A DNA stretch of 64,000 bases from Zopfochytrium polystomum. Its lineage: Eukaryota > Chytridiomycota > Chytridiomycetes > Chytridiales > Chytridiaceae. Below, piece after piece: positions 1 through 9,748 of this stretch. Each line of letters opens with the position of its first letter. Positions within the stretch are counted from its first letter, which is position 1. The notes under the pieces are model-generated. The model saw only the letters and a program-made list of their open reading frames with translations. It did not search any database and was not told where the DNA came from. Position numbers and translations under genes: made by a program. The stretch lies in assembly GCA_025765615.1 (NCBI GenBank), contig JAIVFJ010000006.1, positions 434,001 to 498,000 on the forward strand. Reading direction: 5' to 3'.

Positions 1-37
1 GCAATAAATGTAAGGGGCCCACTGAAGAAATTATCGC

Positions 38-1612
38 GTGGTCGTCGACGCACTCACGATTCTCGCGTTTCAGATTGTGCGCTACTGCCTTTTGTTTTCC
101 GTTTGGGCTTCTCTTAGGTTTCTGAAAGGGGCCGGCTTTGCTATTTTGGTCCAAATGATTCTGGAAACGCCCTCGTTATTGCTATCGCTGTACCTACCAG
201 AAATTCCTTTCTTCCGACGGATCTTTCTTCGAAGCCTCACTCCAAGCATTTTAAAACTGTATGCTGTGGTAAACCCCAGACTACTATTGCAGTATCCACA
301 AGTCCGATCGAGAGCTGTTGCAAGGAGAGGGCCGTCACTATTCGAAACGGCAAAAGAGACACTCGAGGAGCTGGGATGTGCTGCATCGGCGTTGGCAAGC
401 TACACTCTAGCCATTCGAATATTGACATGCTACCCGTCCAGGCTTATCCTGCTCTTTGCTGTTGATGACGTCGACTTTGCCAAAGCCGCCGTCGCCCTGT
501 TCTTGTTGCAGTGGATCGTCCTCGGTGCTTCTATCATCCAAATTTCATCACACTCTTCCTTTCAACCTCGCCATTGCCCCGTGTACATTGGTCAACTGCT
601 TCCGATTTGCCCTTACGACACACTTCATTCGTACAAGTACGCTGCCGCGCGCCATGGGAAGCAACCCGCCCCAATGACGGCGAAAGCAGCACTGATGGCT
701 TCGGATGCAGTCGGCCGGCCAGCTGCGTCGACTACCACCATAGGCGCGCGCGGGTCGACCGCCGCCAACCGCGAGTCCCACTTCAGCCTGGTTGCCGCCG
801 CGAATCGCGCTAAGTCTCTGTCGACGCTCACCTCACGCCAACCAGCTGCGTCCTCCTACTTTGAAGCGCAAGGCAACATGCTCCCACGGCGCTCGGAAGC
901 GTTTTTGCTCTCCTTTTCGACTCCACTCATTGCCACATCTACCGACGCTCCTTCAGCACCGGCGGCGACAGCCACAGCTGCGGCGGGGACTCGGTCGGGG
1001 AACGCGCCGCCTCAGAGAGATGGCACCGCCCCCGCCACAGCCTCCGCCGCCTCCGCCGCGGCAAACCCGCCATTCAGTGGCTGGGCCCGCCTGCGGCTCC
1101 TTGCACTTAGCCACCTCCTCATCGCCATTACCTCCGGCCTCGCAACCGTCTTTGCCGGTGGCTTCCTCATCCTCGTCGTCCAGCCCATCATCTATTTCTC
1201 GTCACCCTCCTCTCCCTCGTCCTCTTCGTCCTCTTCGTCGTTCGCCGCGCCCACCTCTTCGCCCTCTGGGTGGAGCTCAACGGGCGTCAGTATCGCGGCC
1301 TCCAGCGGGGCGCTCGCGGCGCGCGGCTGGAACGCGGCGACCCTCAACGCGTACGTTTCGTGGCCGCTTGCTGCCCGCGTGCTCGTCATCGTCGCGGTGG
1401 ACCTGAGCATTGCGGTCGCCACGGCCGCTTGCATTGCGCGGCCGCTCGGCGTCCGTTACGGCCGCGCTGACCTCACGGGCATCGTCGGCCGTGAGATTTT
1501 GTCGTGGGACCCGCGCCTGTACCTAATGAGCCCCGTTGACGGCGCTCTGCTGATTGTTACCGTGCTGCTGACCACCGCCGCGGTGTTTGCGGGCCTCCTT
1601 GGGCCAACGTAG
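38..1612 (+). CDS. multi-pass membrane protein, 5' end probably outside window
   Basis: I do not recognise this protein. The open frame is about 520 codons. There is no ATG at its beginning (it opens with GTG), and a good splice acceptor (TTTCAG) ends at 73, so the visible part is probably a downstream exon starting near 74 with earlier exons to the left of the window. Hydrophobic segments lie near residues 5-55, 110-170, 350-385 and 440-520. Between them is a Ser/Ala/Pro-rich, low-complexity and probably disordered stretch (about 215-345), plus a Ser-run near 395. The C-terminal third is very GC-rich. It is convergent with the COG8 gene, with 170 bp between stop codons. A membrane location is inferred from hydropathy only. 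Confidence 0.55.
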   Translation: MVVDALTILAFQIVRYCLLFSVWASLRFLKGAGFAILVQMILETPSLLLSLYLPEIPFFRRIFLRSLTPSILKLYAVVNPRLLLQYPQVRSRAVARRGPSLFETAKETLEELGCAASALASYTLAIRILTCYPSRLILLFAVDDVDFAKAAVALFLLQWIVLGASIIQISSHSSFQPRHCPVYIGQLLPICPYDTLHSYKYAAARHGKQPAPMTAKAALMASDAVGRPAASTTTIGARGSTAANRESHFSLVAAANRAKSLSTLTSRQPAASSYFEAQGNMLPRRSEAFLLSFSTPLIATSTDAPSAPAATATAAAGTRSGNAPPQRDGTAPATASAASAAANPPFSGWARLRLLALSHLLIAITSGLATVFAGGFLILVVQPIIYFSSPSSPSSSSSSSSFAAPTSSPSGWSSTGVSIAASSGALAARGWNAATLNAYVSWPLAARVLVIVAVDLSIAVATAACIARPLGVRYGRADLTGIVGREILSWDPRLYLMSPVDGALLIVTVLLTTAAVFAGLLGPT

Positions 1613-1782
1613 ACAGGTTGGGCAGCGAGAGAGGGATGGGTTGCATATCACTCCTTGTTTGAAAAAGAATAAGCAACCCAAAACTGGTTACAGCACTGCG
1701 CTCAAGGAAGTCCAAACTTTATCTTTCGGTTCGTATCATGACTCTGTATTGAGTTTAGGTTTATTTCTTCTACCTCCGCGGC

Positions 1783-4374
1783 TCATTCGCGCGGATCACC
1801 TTTGGATCCCAAAAAAGAATCCAACACAGACGGCCTTATCCGGTCCGCATCGTCCTCCACCTCAAATGCCCGAACGTCACCGGCGTCGCCGCTACCGGTG
1901 GGGATCGCCCCCGTTGCAACGTCTCCAAAATCCCCGTCGCCAGCACCCGGCGACGGTTCTGGTGGGGGCGGCGGGGCAGGCGGCGGGGGCAAGAATTGTG
2001 CGATAGGTTCGCAAATCTCCCCAGCCCGCTTGGCCACAGAGGTAGACGCAGCAGAGTCTGACGCCGTTCCGCCGCTGCCACCGCCCGCGCGCCCAGTGCT
2101 ACCCCCCAGCACCGCGGCCAGTCCGCCATATACGTGTGTGTCGTAAGCGGTCAGAACCGCGGGCACAAAAATGTCGACAAACACCTTCACCGCGTCGCGG
2201 AACGCGGCAACTCCCTCGGCGTCCTCCGCGTCTTCCTCCACTGAGGGAACCTCTCCCGCACCTGATCCTACCGCCAGTCCGTCATCTGCCGATCCGGCAG
2301 CCTCCGCCGCAATCGCCTCCCCCACCCGATAGAGGCCGCCGACGCAGACGTTCAGGCTCTCGACGATAAAGTCGGCGATGGGCCGGTGCAGTGCGACCGG
2401 AGCACACACGCGGAGCTGATTGAAGCCAGCGAAGAAAGAATTGACGAGGAGAGCAAGCGGAGGGAAAGTGAGCAAAACGGCCGGCGCCGCAACCATGGTC
2501 GTCGGTGCGTTGCTACCTGAGGTACCCGCCGAAGGTCTGTCCGACGATAACACAATGCTTCCTGCGAGCGCGGATTTAACCCGGATCGCCGCAACTCGCT
2601 TCCTCACACCTCCGAGGCCTCCCAGTGCGCCAGAGTTACTCCCGAGGGACATTGCGCTGCCGCCGATGCCGTTGACGGATGCGGCTTGCTTGCTTGATGG
2701 GGCATCCACAATGCGGCCGCACCATTCCAAAAAATTGTCCACACCAGCGCCAATGAAGTCTCGCACCACACGTTCGATCGCTGAAACAAAGAGAGGCACC
2801 ACCGCATCCCTGAAGTCAATGCCAACTCGTCCAAGAGACATGCCGTAGTACATTGTCTGAGTGAGGACGGAGTTTAAGCTGGTCGCGTCGTGTATTTGAG
2901 GTGTTTTCGTGGCCAGATGGTTCAGAAACGAATGGACAGTGTGCGTCGCGTAGGAGGACAATATAGTGGCAGTGAGAGGAGATCCTGATTGGCCACTTAT
3001 TGGTGCTGAAGATCCAAGGCCCGAAGTTGCGGCTGCAAACGTGGCTGGTGGTGTAATGCTCGTGGTATCAGAAAATATAGCTTTGTACTGAGTAACAATG
3101 TCGAAAAAATGCTCGCGCGAAACTTCAATGTACTTCTTCAAAAATTCTGCCGGTTCTTTCTCAACAATTGCCGACAGGAGGGTTTGGAAGTATGCGTCTT
3201 TTTGCTGAAGAAACACAATTCGAAGCTCAGCTTCAGGAAAAGCATCCAGCCGACGCAGGTACCCAATGATGCGAATGCAAAGCGGGAGCTTGGCGTTTCC
3301 GCAGAGGATTGACAGAAGCTGATTGAGCATGAGCGTGGTTGAGGCGTGCACCTGTGCAGATATGTGCTGCAGAACCGGAATATGAGGATGTCGAGCGATC
3401 ATTCGCGACACATGGGTTTGCAGGTCCATCGCTTCTTCGTAGTTTCCATTGCGAATGAACGTGTCCATCAACTGAGGAATTTCGAGAACTTCCAGAATAC
3501 GTTCGTGGTGTGCTAGGACGGTGGCCATCTTACGCCTCTCTTCCAGGACTGGTTCGCAAGCGCGTTGACAATCAATACTTGCAGCTGCAAGTGGCGGCGT
3601 TGCATCCGCCAACCGGCCCAAATTGCCATGGAGGTGGTACAGCTGCCTGTGGATTGACTGAGAGCATGAGTTGGCCTCCAAAAACGACCTATGCTCCGTG
3701 AACGCGAGCTCAGCCAGTTTAGATTCGATTTGCTTGGACTGTTCTGAAAGTCGCTGAGGTTCCGACTGGATCTCTTCAAGGCCGGCGGAGGCTAAGTGGT
3801 TTAGAAAGTTGAAATACTCGGGATCCTTAAACATTGTCCAATGAAGACCATCGTGCGCAGACTCCACTGAGGCGACAGGAAGGGTTGGTTGAACAAGCTT
3901 GGTTCCGTTCGGCGATAGCGGCGACATGATGCTGCCGATCACATTGTCAATGCGGCTGAGTGGATCCGTCAGCGAATCTCGGCGGGTTCCAGGCGCACCG
4001 GAAGTCGCCGAAGAATTTCGGCGATCGCGTCGGCTCAGCACCTGCTTCTTGTGAGATTCTATCAAAAGAGAGACTAGCAGCTCGTGACCATGGAGCGAGG
4101 CAGCGCCAGCGCTGTTGGCGACAGAGGATGTCGTCGATGAATGACGCATCTCCAGAGGGTCGAGCGCCTGGGTCGAAGAAGGAGGCCACCGATTGGCGGC
4201 AGCTGCTGCTGCTGCAATGGCCGACGGGTCTGTGACAACGGCCGGGGGTGGGGTATATCGGCTGTGCTGTGAGGCTGCGGAGTCGGCCCGCGGAGGGACT
4301 GTCGTACTGCCCAAGCCGTGGTGGACGCCTGACCCGGTCTCGTCGACGCCAGATGCGGCAACCGTGCCAGTCAT
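1783..4374 (-). CDS. COG8: conserved oligomeric Golgi complex subunit 8 (Dor1-like)
   Basis: Single-exon gene of 863 codons with an ATG start. Residues about 178-480 match the Dor1/COG8 family: a start motif of the type DPEYFNFLNHLASAGLEEI, then a long helical region with EHRSFLEANSCSQSI and LEIPQLMDTFIRNGNYEEA, typical of vesicle-tethering CATCHR proteins. COG8 belongs to lobe B of the COG complex, which tethers retrograde vesicles at the Golgi. The N-terminal 170 residues are low-complexity, as is the C-terminal 300 (poly-Gly, Pro-rich and acidic stretches), so the protein is longer than human COG8 (about 610 residues). It is divergent with the next gene, 76 bp between ATGs. The family call is firm; the role is from known family members. 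Confidence 0.9.
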   Translation of the reverse strand: MTGTVAASGVDETGSGVHHGLGSTTVPPRADSAASQHSRYTPPPAVVTDPSAIAAAAAAANRWPPSSTQALDPLEMRHSSTTSSVANSAGAASLHGHELLVSLLIESHKKQVLSRRDRRNSSATSGAPGTRRDSLTDPLSRIDNVIGSIMSPLSPNGTKLVQPTLPVASVESAHDGLHWTMFKDPEYFNFLNHLASAGLEEIQSEPQRLSEQSKQIESKLAELAFTEHRSFLEANSCSQSIHRQLYHLHGNLGRLADATPPLAAASIDCQRACEPVLEERRKMATVLAHHERILEVLEIPQLMDTFIRNGNYEEAMDLQTHVSRMIARHPHIPVLQHISAQVHASTTLMLNQLLSILCGNAKLPLCIRIIGYLRRLDAFPEAELRIVFLQQKDAYFQTLLSAIVEKEPAEFLKKYIEVSREHFFDIVTQYKAIFSDTTSITPPATFAAATSGLGSSAPISGQSGSPLTATILSSYATHTVHSFLNHLATKTPQIHDATSLNSVLTQTMYYGMSLGRVGIDFRDAVVPLFVSAIERVVRDFIGAGVDNFLEWCGRIVDAPSSKQAASVNGIGGSAMSLGSNSGALGGLGGVRKRVAAIRVKSALAGSIVLSSDRPSAGTSGSNAPTTMVAAPAVLLTFPPLALLVNSFFAGFNQLRVCAPVALHRPIADFIVESLNVCVGGLYRVGEAIAAEAAGSADDGLAVGSGAGEVPSVEEDAEDAEGVAAFRDAVKVFVDIFVPAVLTAYDTHVYGGLAAVLGGSTGRAGGGSGGTASDSAASTSVAKRAGEICEPIAQFLPPPPAPPPPPEPSPGAGDGDFGDVATGAIPTGSGDAGDVRAFEVEDDADRIRPSVLDSFLGSKGDPRE

Positions 4375-4450
4375 TTCTTTAAGCGTTCAGGAAATTTGTG
4401 AAGGGTCAAATTTCCATTCACACACTCTTCTGGAGCACTCGTTTTCCAGT
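4375..4450. promoter_or_regulatory. 76-bp shared divergent promoter
   Basis: The only DNA between the start codons of COG8 (minus) and the Lys-rich nuclear protein (plus). Both 5' UTRs and core promoters must lie here or overlap the neighbouring coding sequence. No clear TATA box is visible. Confidence 0.5.
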
Positions 4451-5696
4451 ATGTCGTCGTCGTCGCCGTCGTCCGCGTCGCGCCAGCGACGGATCGATGA
4501 AGCATCGTCTGCAGCGTCCGAAGAGGCCTCCTCGGCGAAGCCTAAACCGTTTCTGGATACTGTTGTCTCGTCGCTTGTCTCGAGGACAGCAACCCCAAAG
4601 CCGACTCCAAGCTCAAGCTCAATCCATGCCACTGCTGGTAAGGCTCTCGTAAAAAACGAGTAGGTTGCAACTGAGCCTTTCGCTCAATGCTTCTCACCCA
4701 GCCAGTTCGGTTTTCCGCGATGCTGGAGGCGAGGAAGACTTTGAGCAGTATGTTGCGAGTCTGATCGCAAGAGAGGCAAAAGCTGCGGAGTTGAAGTACG
4801 CTAAAGAGGGATTGTCCGCATACATCGATTTGGACCGAAAGAAGCGGTGAGGATCGCGTTTCGGCGACGTACTTGCACCGCCGTTACCATCTGATTTGGC
4901 GCTCTCATTCAAAACACAACAGTCTGCCTAAGCCAAACACTCGGTTTTTGGCCAGCGTCGTTCGATCTACGGACGATCACAACCAGTCTCTGCTCAGACA
5001 GATGGCACAAGACTCGTCGGAGCGACTAAGACAACTGGAATCTGGTGCTGCACGGCGGGATATGCGTTTGTCTCCGGTAAGCGAGCAACGTTCTGCCTCT
5101 ATTTAATTACGCAACGCAGAAAAAGAGGAAGACCTCCGACGACTTCAACTCAGGTTTGACAACTTTGGGATGCTTTATATGTAGTAATTCCCGTATTACA
5201 CCGTTCAGACTCGAACGATCGAAAGAGACCATCACGGGGACACAGCGATCAGTCACAACCGTTTCCCAGAGCAACAACCAACGAGCAAACAGCGAAACGA
5301 TCCCCATCGCCTGCCCCTAAGCCTTCGTTTGACGGCTCCTCTTACACTCCTCCACTCGCGTTGCCTAAAAGGGGAAGAGGCGACGTGGGGTCGAGTCGCC
5401 TTGACAAAGTATTTCAGAAAGACTACCGACCGCAGTTGGACTTCGAGAATTACGACGAGAATAGCATGCACCACTACGTTGCGGCGCTGGAGCAGTTGCG
5501 TGAGGAGCAGATGGCTCGAGGGCTTGGGAGGGATGAGGGGGGCTTGGAGCACAAGAAGCGAAAGAAGGAGAGGAAAGAGCGGAAGGAAAAGAAGAGCAAG
5601 AAGAAGTCGAAGGTTGAAAAGCACAAAAAGCGGAGCAAGGAGAAAGCTGGGGACGACCGTAATGACAGAGTCACCTCAGATTCCGCTTCACCGTGA
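4451..5696 (+). CDS. conserved Lys-rich, probably nuclear protein (unassigned family)
   Basis: Reconstructed as five exons: 4451-4637, then after introns with GTAAGG, GTGAGG, GTAAGC and GTTTGA donors, ending at the TGA at 5694-5696. The N-terminus is Ser-rich. The middle carries an acidic/helical block (EDFEQYVASLIAREAKAAEL) followed by PNTRFLASVVRSTDDHN, a pattern I associate with small conserved nuclear proteins but cannot name. A second conserved-looking block contains RGRGDVGSSRLDKVF. The last 50 residues are almost all Lys/Arg/Glu, like splicing-associated proteins. A nuclear, RNA-related role is inferred from composition only. Exon boundaries were placed by eye; the frame stays open across all proposed joins. 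Confidence 0.6.
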
Positions 5697-5903
5697 TGAA
5701 TACAACGTTTCATGGGTGTCCTCTCCCGTGTGTTTGCGTGTCTCTTCCAGGGCTGTTTCTGATATTACTGTCCGTGACGGTTTCCCAGTTACGATGTCGC
5801 AGGCACGCTCATCGCGCCGCTCGCCCACGAACATCTTCATCCTGCCACGCCAATATTGCATCTTCTCGTCAACCACCTCGCACTCCTGCTACTCTCCCAA
5901 ACA

Positions 5904-7029
5904 CTAAGAGCGGAGGAAAAAGTCTGAAACCAGTGCGACGAATTCTTGCCGTTTTTCGTTGTGGATCCTGCCGCCGAATGACGCTTGTTCAAACGAACAA
6001 GTAACGGGAAACCATCACAAGCTATGCACTTACATATGGCCGCTCTCAATCTCCACGATCCGCGAGTTTGGGAATAACCGTTTTATGTCGGGAAAGTGCT
6101 TCTCGGAAATATAGTTTGCCCGGAGGGCTCGAAGAAACAGGGCCGGCCCCGCAAAGACTGAGGAAGTGCTTCGAAGGGGGAATCCCATCATTTCGTCAGA
6201 ACTGAATGCTTTATGTAAGCTCTTCAGATTTATTTGAAATCGAAGAGGCTCAAGAGGGGACGACTGAGGTTTCAGATTGCGCAAAAAGTATTTGCGAAGT
6301 GGGGCATCCTAGCGTAGGATGGTTAAACAGGATGTGAATACCACAGAGTCCAAAGGAAGTACCTTGGTCCTCTCAGCAAGAATGGCGTCCGCCTCCTCAA
6401 CAGACGAAACGTTCGCGGCCTCCACCTGAATCATACTGTAGTTGTTTGAATGGGATCCAGAACCAGTAACTAACAAAACATCCACCTTTCCATGTATTCA
6501 GCAAACACTGTTCCGAGATCGACGAAGGAAGGAGGTGAATCTGCCACAACTAGCTTCTGTATTCTGTGCGGCCGCGAGAGCGCCATGTGCGCGGCTACCT
6601 TGCCTCCCCTGAGACAAGCCGTCAGTTTTGGGCGGCCAAACGGATTCCCTACATAGAGTGTCCAAGGACCATCACTTGTGCGAGGCTGAGCTTGTCACAC
6701 AGCGCCTCCACATCTGCCGCCATAGCTTCGTATGTATGCAAGTCATCGTGTGGTGATCTGCCGTGGTTGCGCAGGTCGACGGGAATCACCGGGACACCGA
6801 CTTCTGCAGCGATAGCCTTCGACGTCGAGCGCCAGGCCGCTTTTCCATCGAAAAGGCCGTGAAGAACAAGAACCGGCGGATGAGCGTTGCGGTGAACGGG
6901 CAGCGGCGCGTCGGCGATGTGTATCTCGTAGCTAAGTGGGAGCGCAAGGCCGCCTCTCGGAGCCTTCGGGGTGGAAGAGAAGCACCGCCCTGTCGAGGCC
7001 GCGAGCACAAGGAGCGGACGATGAAGCAT
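5904..7029 (-). CDS. ABHD11-like alpha/beta hydrolase, mitochondrial (copy A)
   Basis: Multi-exon gene. I chose the ATG at 7029 because it gives a mitochondrial-type presequence (MLHRPLLVLAASTGRCFSS). The in-frame upstream ATG at 7098 would overlap the other gene's start codon. Exon 1 (to about 6650) has the HGLFDGKAAW oxyanion region, VDLRNHGRS and the nucleophile elbow GHSM. The next exon (GGKVAAHMALSRPH) completes GHSMGGK. Then come an exon ending ILAERTK and a long exon with KHFPDIKRLFPNSR and the catalytic His in ESGH. The last exon ends FFLRS at a TAG (5904-5906). The ABHD11 family contains Ser/Asp/His serine hydrolases found in mitochondria. It is the head-to-head paralogue of the neighbour at 7097; intron positions match between them. 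Confidence 0.85.
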
Positions 7030-7096
7030 CCTCCCGTGATTGGTGGGATTTGCGTGACAAGCCCCTGATCGTGACGATCCATCGCCGCCGACGATC
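7030..7096. promoter_or_regulatory. 67-bp shared divergent promoter of the ABHD11-like pair
   Basis: The start codons of the two paralogous hydrolases are 67 bp apart on opposite strands. The palindromic CATG at 7096-7099 contains an ATG on both strands; the plus-strand one is used as start of copy B or lies 12 bp before an alternative start (7109). Confidence 0.45.
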
Positions 7097-8360
7097 ATGT
7101 TCACCTCGATGCCAATCGCCGCAGCCCGACGACACGCGCGCCGTTGCTTCAGCGCGTCGGTATCTCATGCCGCCGTGCTCCCTCTCAGTCACGACATCCA
7201 CGCTCCAAAGCCGCTCCCCGAAGGCGGCAGCCGCCCGGCCGGTGGTGGCAGCCCCGCACCAATCCTTGTTCTCCACGGTCTCTTCGGCAGCAAGCAGAAC
7301 TGGCGCTCCCTCTCCAAGTCAATCGCCGCAAAAACCGGCTCAGAAGTAGTACCCGTCGACCTACGCAACCACGGAGACTCGCCCCACGCCGAGGTCCACA
7401 GCTACGAGGCCATGACCGCTGACGTCGAGGCGCTGTGCGAGAAGCTGGGATTTCCAAAGGTTATGCTAATTGGTCATTCCATGTGAGCTGGGCAGTGTTC
7501 ATTCCTCGACAGGGTTATTTTACTTATTTATTGGCTACTCCTCTCCCCAACCCGCACAAAACTTCCTCCTTCACTTCGGTAGGGGCGGCAAGACTGCCAT
7601 GCACATGGCGCTATCGCGACCGCACAAAGTGGAGAAGCTGGTCGTGGTCGACATGGCTCCAACGATTCAGAATTTGGGCAGCTTGTTTGGCGGGTACATT
7701 GAAAGGTAGGTGGTCCCGTTGGAGAAATACCCCTATTTCGACAGCATTTAATGACTCTCCCGGGTGCGAGGGTGCTCTCCAGCATGAAAAAGGTCGAAGC
7801 GATGAACATAAAAACAGCTAAGGCCGCGGATGCGGTTCTTGCCGAACGCATTAAGGTAACCGTGAGAGGAAACGTACTTGTACCTCAAAACTCTATCGCC
7901 CTTCTTCCTTTCCTCCAAAGTCCTCACATCACTTCTCAGGAGCTCCCAATCCGGCAGTTCCTTCTCACAAACTTGAAGCCACCCGCCGACCCCAATGCGC
8001 CCCTGCGCTTCCGCATCAACATCTCTAGCCTTGAGAAGGCTCTCCGAACAGACTCGATTGCCGGGTTTCCGCTGTACAACTCTTTGGTCCCGTACCGCGG
8101 CCCGTCACTTTTCTTGAGGGGGCTTAAAGCTAACTACGTAACGGAGAAGCACTTTCCGGACATTGGCCGGCTATTTCCCAATTCTGAGATTGTGGGTTTG
8201 GATGCTGGACACTGGTGCGTATCAGTATTAATACCAAGCCCTTCACCAACTCGTGTTTCGCGCTGCTGAGCGAACCTTGGGTTGACCGTATTGTAGGGTA
8301 CACTCGGAAAAGCCTCAAGAGTTTGTTCAAACTGTCTCAGAGTTTTTAGTGCGGCCATGA
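7097..8360 (+). CDS. ABHD11-like alpha/beta hydrolase, mitochondrial (copy B)
   Basis: Five exons. The start is ATG 7097 or 7109; either gives an Arg/Ala-rich mitochondrial presequence with a cleavage-like RRCFSAS. Exon 1 carries HGLFGSKQNW, VDLRNHGDS and GHSM. Exon 2 completes the elbow (GGKTAMHMALSRPHKV) and has VVVDMAP. Exon 3 ends VLAERIK. Exon 4 carries FRINISSLEKAL, KHFPDIGRLFPNSE and the catalytic His DAGHW. Exon 5 (VHSEKPQEFVQTV) ends at TGA 8358-8360. Ser, Asp and His of the triad are all in place, so an active serine hydrolase is expected; the substrate cannot be read from sequence. It is convergent with COX18, 44 bp between stop codons. Confidence 0.87.
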
Positions 8361-8404
8361 TTCGCGAAGGAGCCCACTGACAGATCTCTTAACAAGTAAA
8401 AGCT

Positions 8405-9714
8405 CTACACAAATCTTCGAATAAGATAATTTTGCAAAAGACTATAACCAGAAGAAGTGACCCAGTACAACGCTATTATCTGGTGAACCAAACTCATTAT
8501 TGTTGTGCAAACGCAAAGCAAACTTGCTTTCTTGCACTCACTGCGGGAACCTGAGTTGCGACCGGCACTGTAACCAAGGCCACAGATTGGAATAGGAGTT
8601 TGAGGGCCTTTTGCCGTGCAGTGGGTTTTGCGATATTGGACATATTAACCTGCGGGGAATGGAGCAAGCCCAAGCCGATGTCAAGAGCTTCTCACTTCAC
8701 ATGAATTGAGTGTACCTCAACATTTGCCCAGTTCAAAGCCCCAACCATGATGGGCAGTAACACTGTCGGGTCTGGTTGGGTAAGATTGACGAACCAGAGA
8801 ACTCCTCCCTCACTCAGCCCTGGGAGTGGAACCAACGGGTCGGTCCCAGCGGGAATGAGCCCAAATAGCGACGGCAGCGGGAACGCAACCATCGACCGCA
8901 GAGCTAACGAGATCGTAACAAACAGCGGAATTTGAACCCATGGCAGTAGGAAAGTTTGCAGGGGATGGCACCGGTGCTGCGAGTAAAGTTGGCGGACTTT
9001 GGCTCGAAACTTCGATTGAAAGCATAATTAGCAGCCGAACAAAATCGTCTGGGCCACGCTCACCTTCTTCTCCACGCCATCGGCGGCCCCGCCGCCTCCA
9101 CCCATAGACATCCTCGAGCGCCGCTTCTCGCCTTCTTTAAGAGTACTCGCCCACCCCTCGATCAGCCCCTGAACCTCCAACCACCGCTTCATCCTCCGGC
9201 GCTGCACAACCGCCAGGGGCAGCGTCAAAGCCGTGCGAAACGCAACGGTCCCGATGACCACGGCCATCCACCACGCCGACGCGTACGGATCAATCGCCGC
9301 GTGGACGAGCGGGCCAAGTCCCTCGTGTAGCGTAGAGAAGACATATGCGGCGAGATCAATTGGGCCGAGTAGGTCGCTAACAGCGGCAGAGTCTAGAAGA
9401 CTGGTGGAAGGTGGTGACGGCGGCGGGGGCGCAGGGGTGGAGGAGGCGGATACGGTCGAGAATGATGGTCGATGACCCGCGAAGTGACTTGGTGGTTGGA
9501 AACATTGGCTGGCGCGAACTACGAGGCTTGTGGTCCCAATGGGAAAGCTGCCACGACCTCTGCCTTCGCAGTGGATGACCGTTTGAGAGTATATGCTGCT
9601 CCTCGACGGTAAACTTGCACGGGCCATAGAGCTTTTTGTCCGATGCCGGGTGGGGAGGTTGGCCTGCGCGAAGAGCTGCTGGCGAATGCCGCGAAAGAAG
9701 GCTGGAGGTCCCAT
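8405..9714 (-). CDS. COX18: mitochondrial inner-membrane insertase COX18 (Oxa1/YidC family)
   Basis: Four exons. The start at 9714 gives a long basic presequence (about 90-100 residues, Pro-rich near 125). Exon 1 has the first membrane segment (WWMAVVIGTVAFRTALTLPL) followed by VVQRRRMKRW. Exon 2 resumes with HRCHPLQTFLLPWVQIPLFV and carries GGVLWFVNLTQPDPTVLLP, the family's most recognisable block. Exon 3 has the next segment ending PVATQVPA. The last exon encodes YWVTSSGYSLLQNYLIR and stops at 8405-8407. COX18 exports the C-tail of Cox2 across the inner membrane during cytochrome oxidase assembly. I favour COX18 over OXA1 because of the short C-terminus without a ribosome-binding tail. It is divergent with the p24 gene, 34 bp between start codons. 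Confidence 0.88.
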
Positions 9715-9748
9715 TCTGCTTGGCGAAAGGAAGAAAAACTGAGACAAA
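9715..9748. promoter_or_regulatory. 34-bp interval between divergent start codons
   Basis: Separates the first ATG of COX18 (minus) from the p24 ATG (plus). If COX18 instead starts at the in-frame ATG at 9627 the gap is 121 bp and the genes' 5' ends overlap. Confidence 0.4.

Noticed and set aside
792..1406. 204-codon Pro/Arg-rich frame inside the first gene
   Set aside because: Out-of-frame shadow in GC-rich coding DNA; the membrane-protein frame is continuous.
7096..7099. Overlapping start codons of the ABHD11-like pair in the palindrome CATG
   Set aside because: The minus-strand gene is better started at 7029, which gives a mitochondrial presequence; the upstream ATG adds residues unlike the family.
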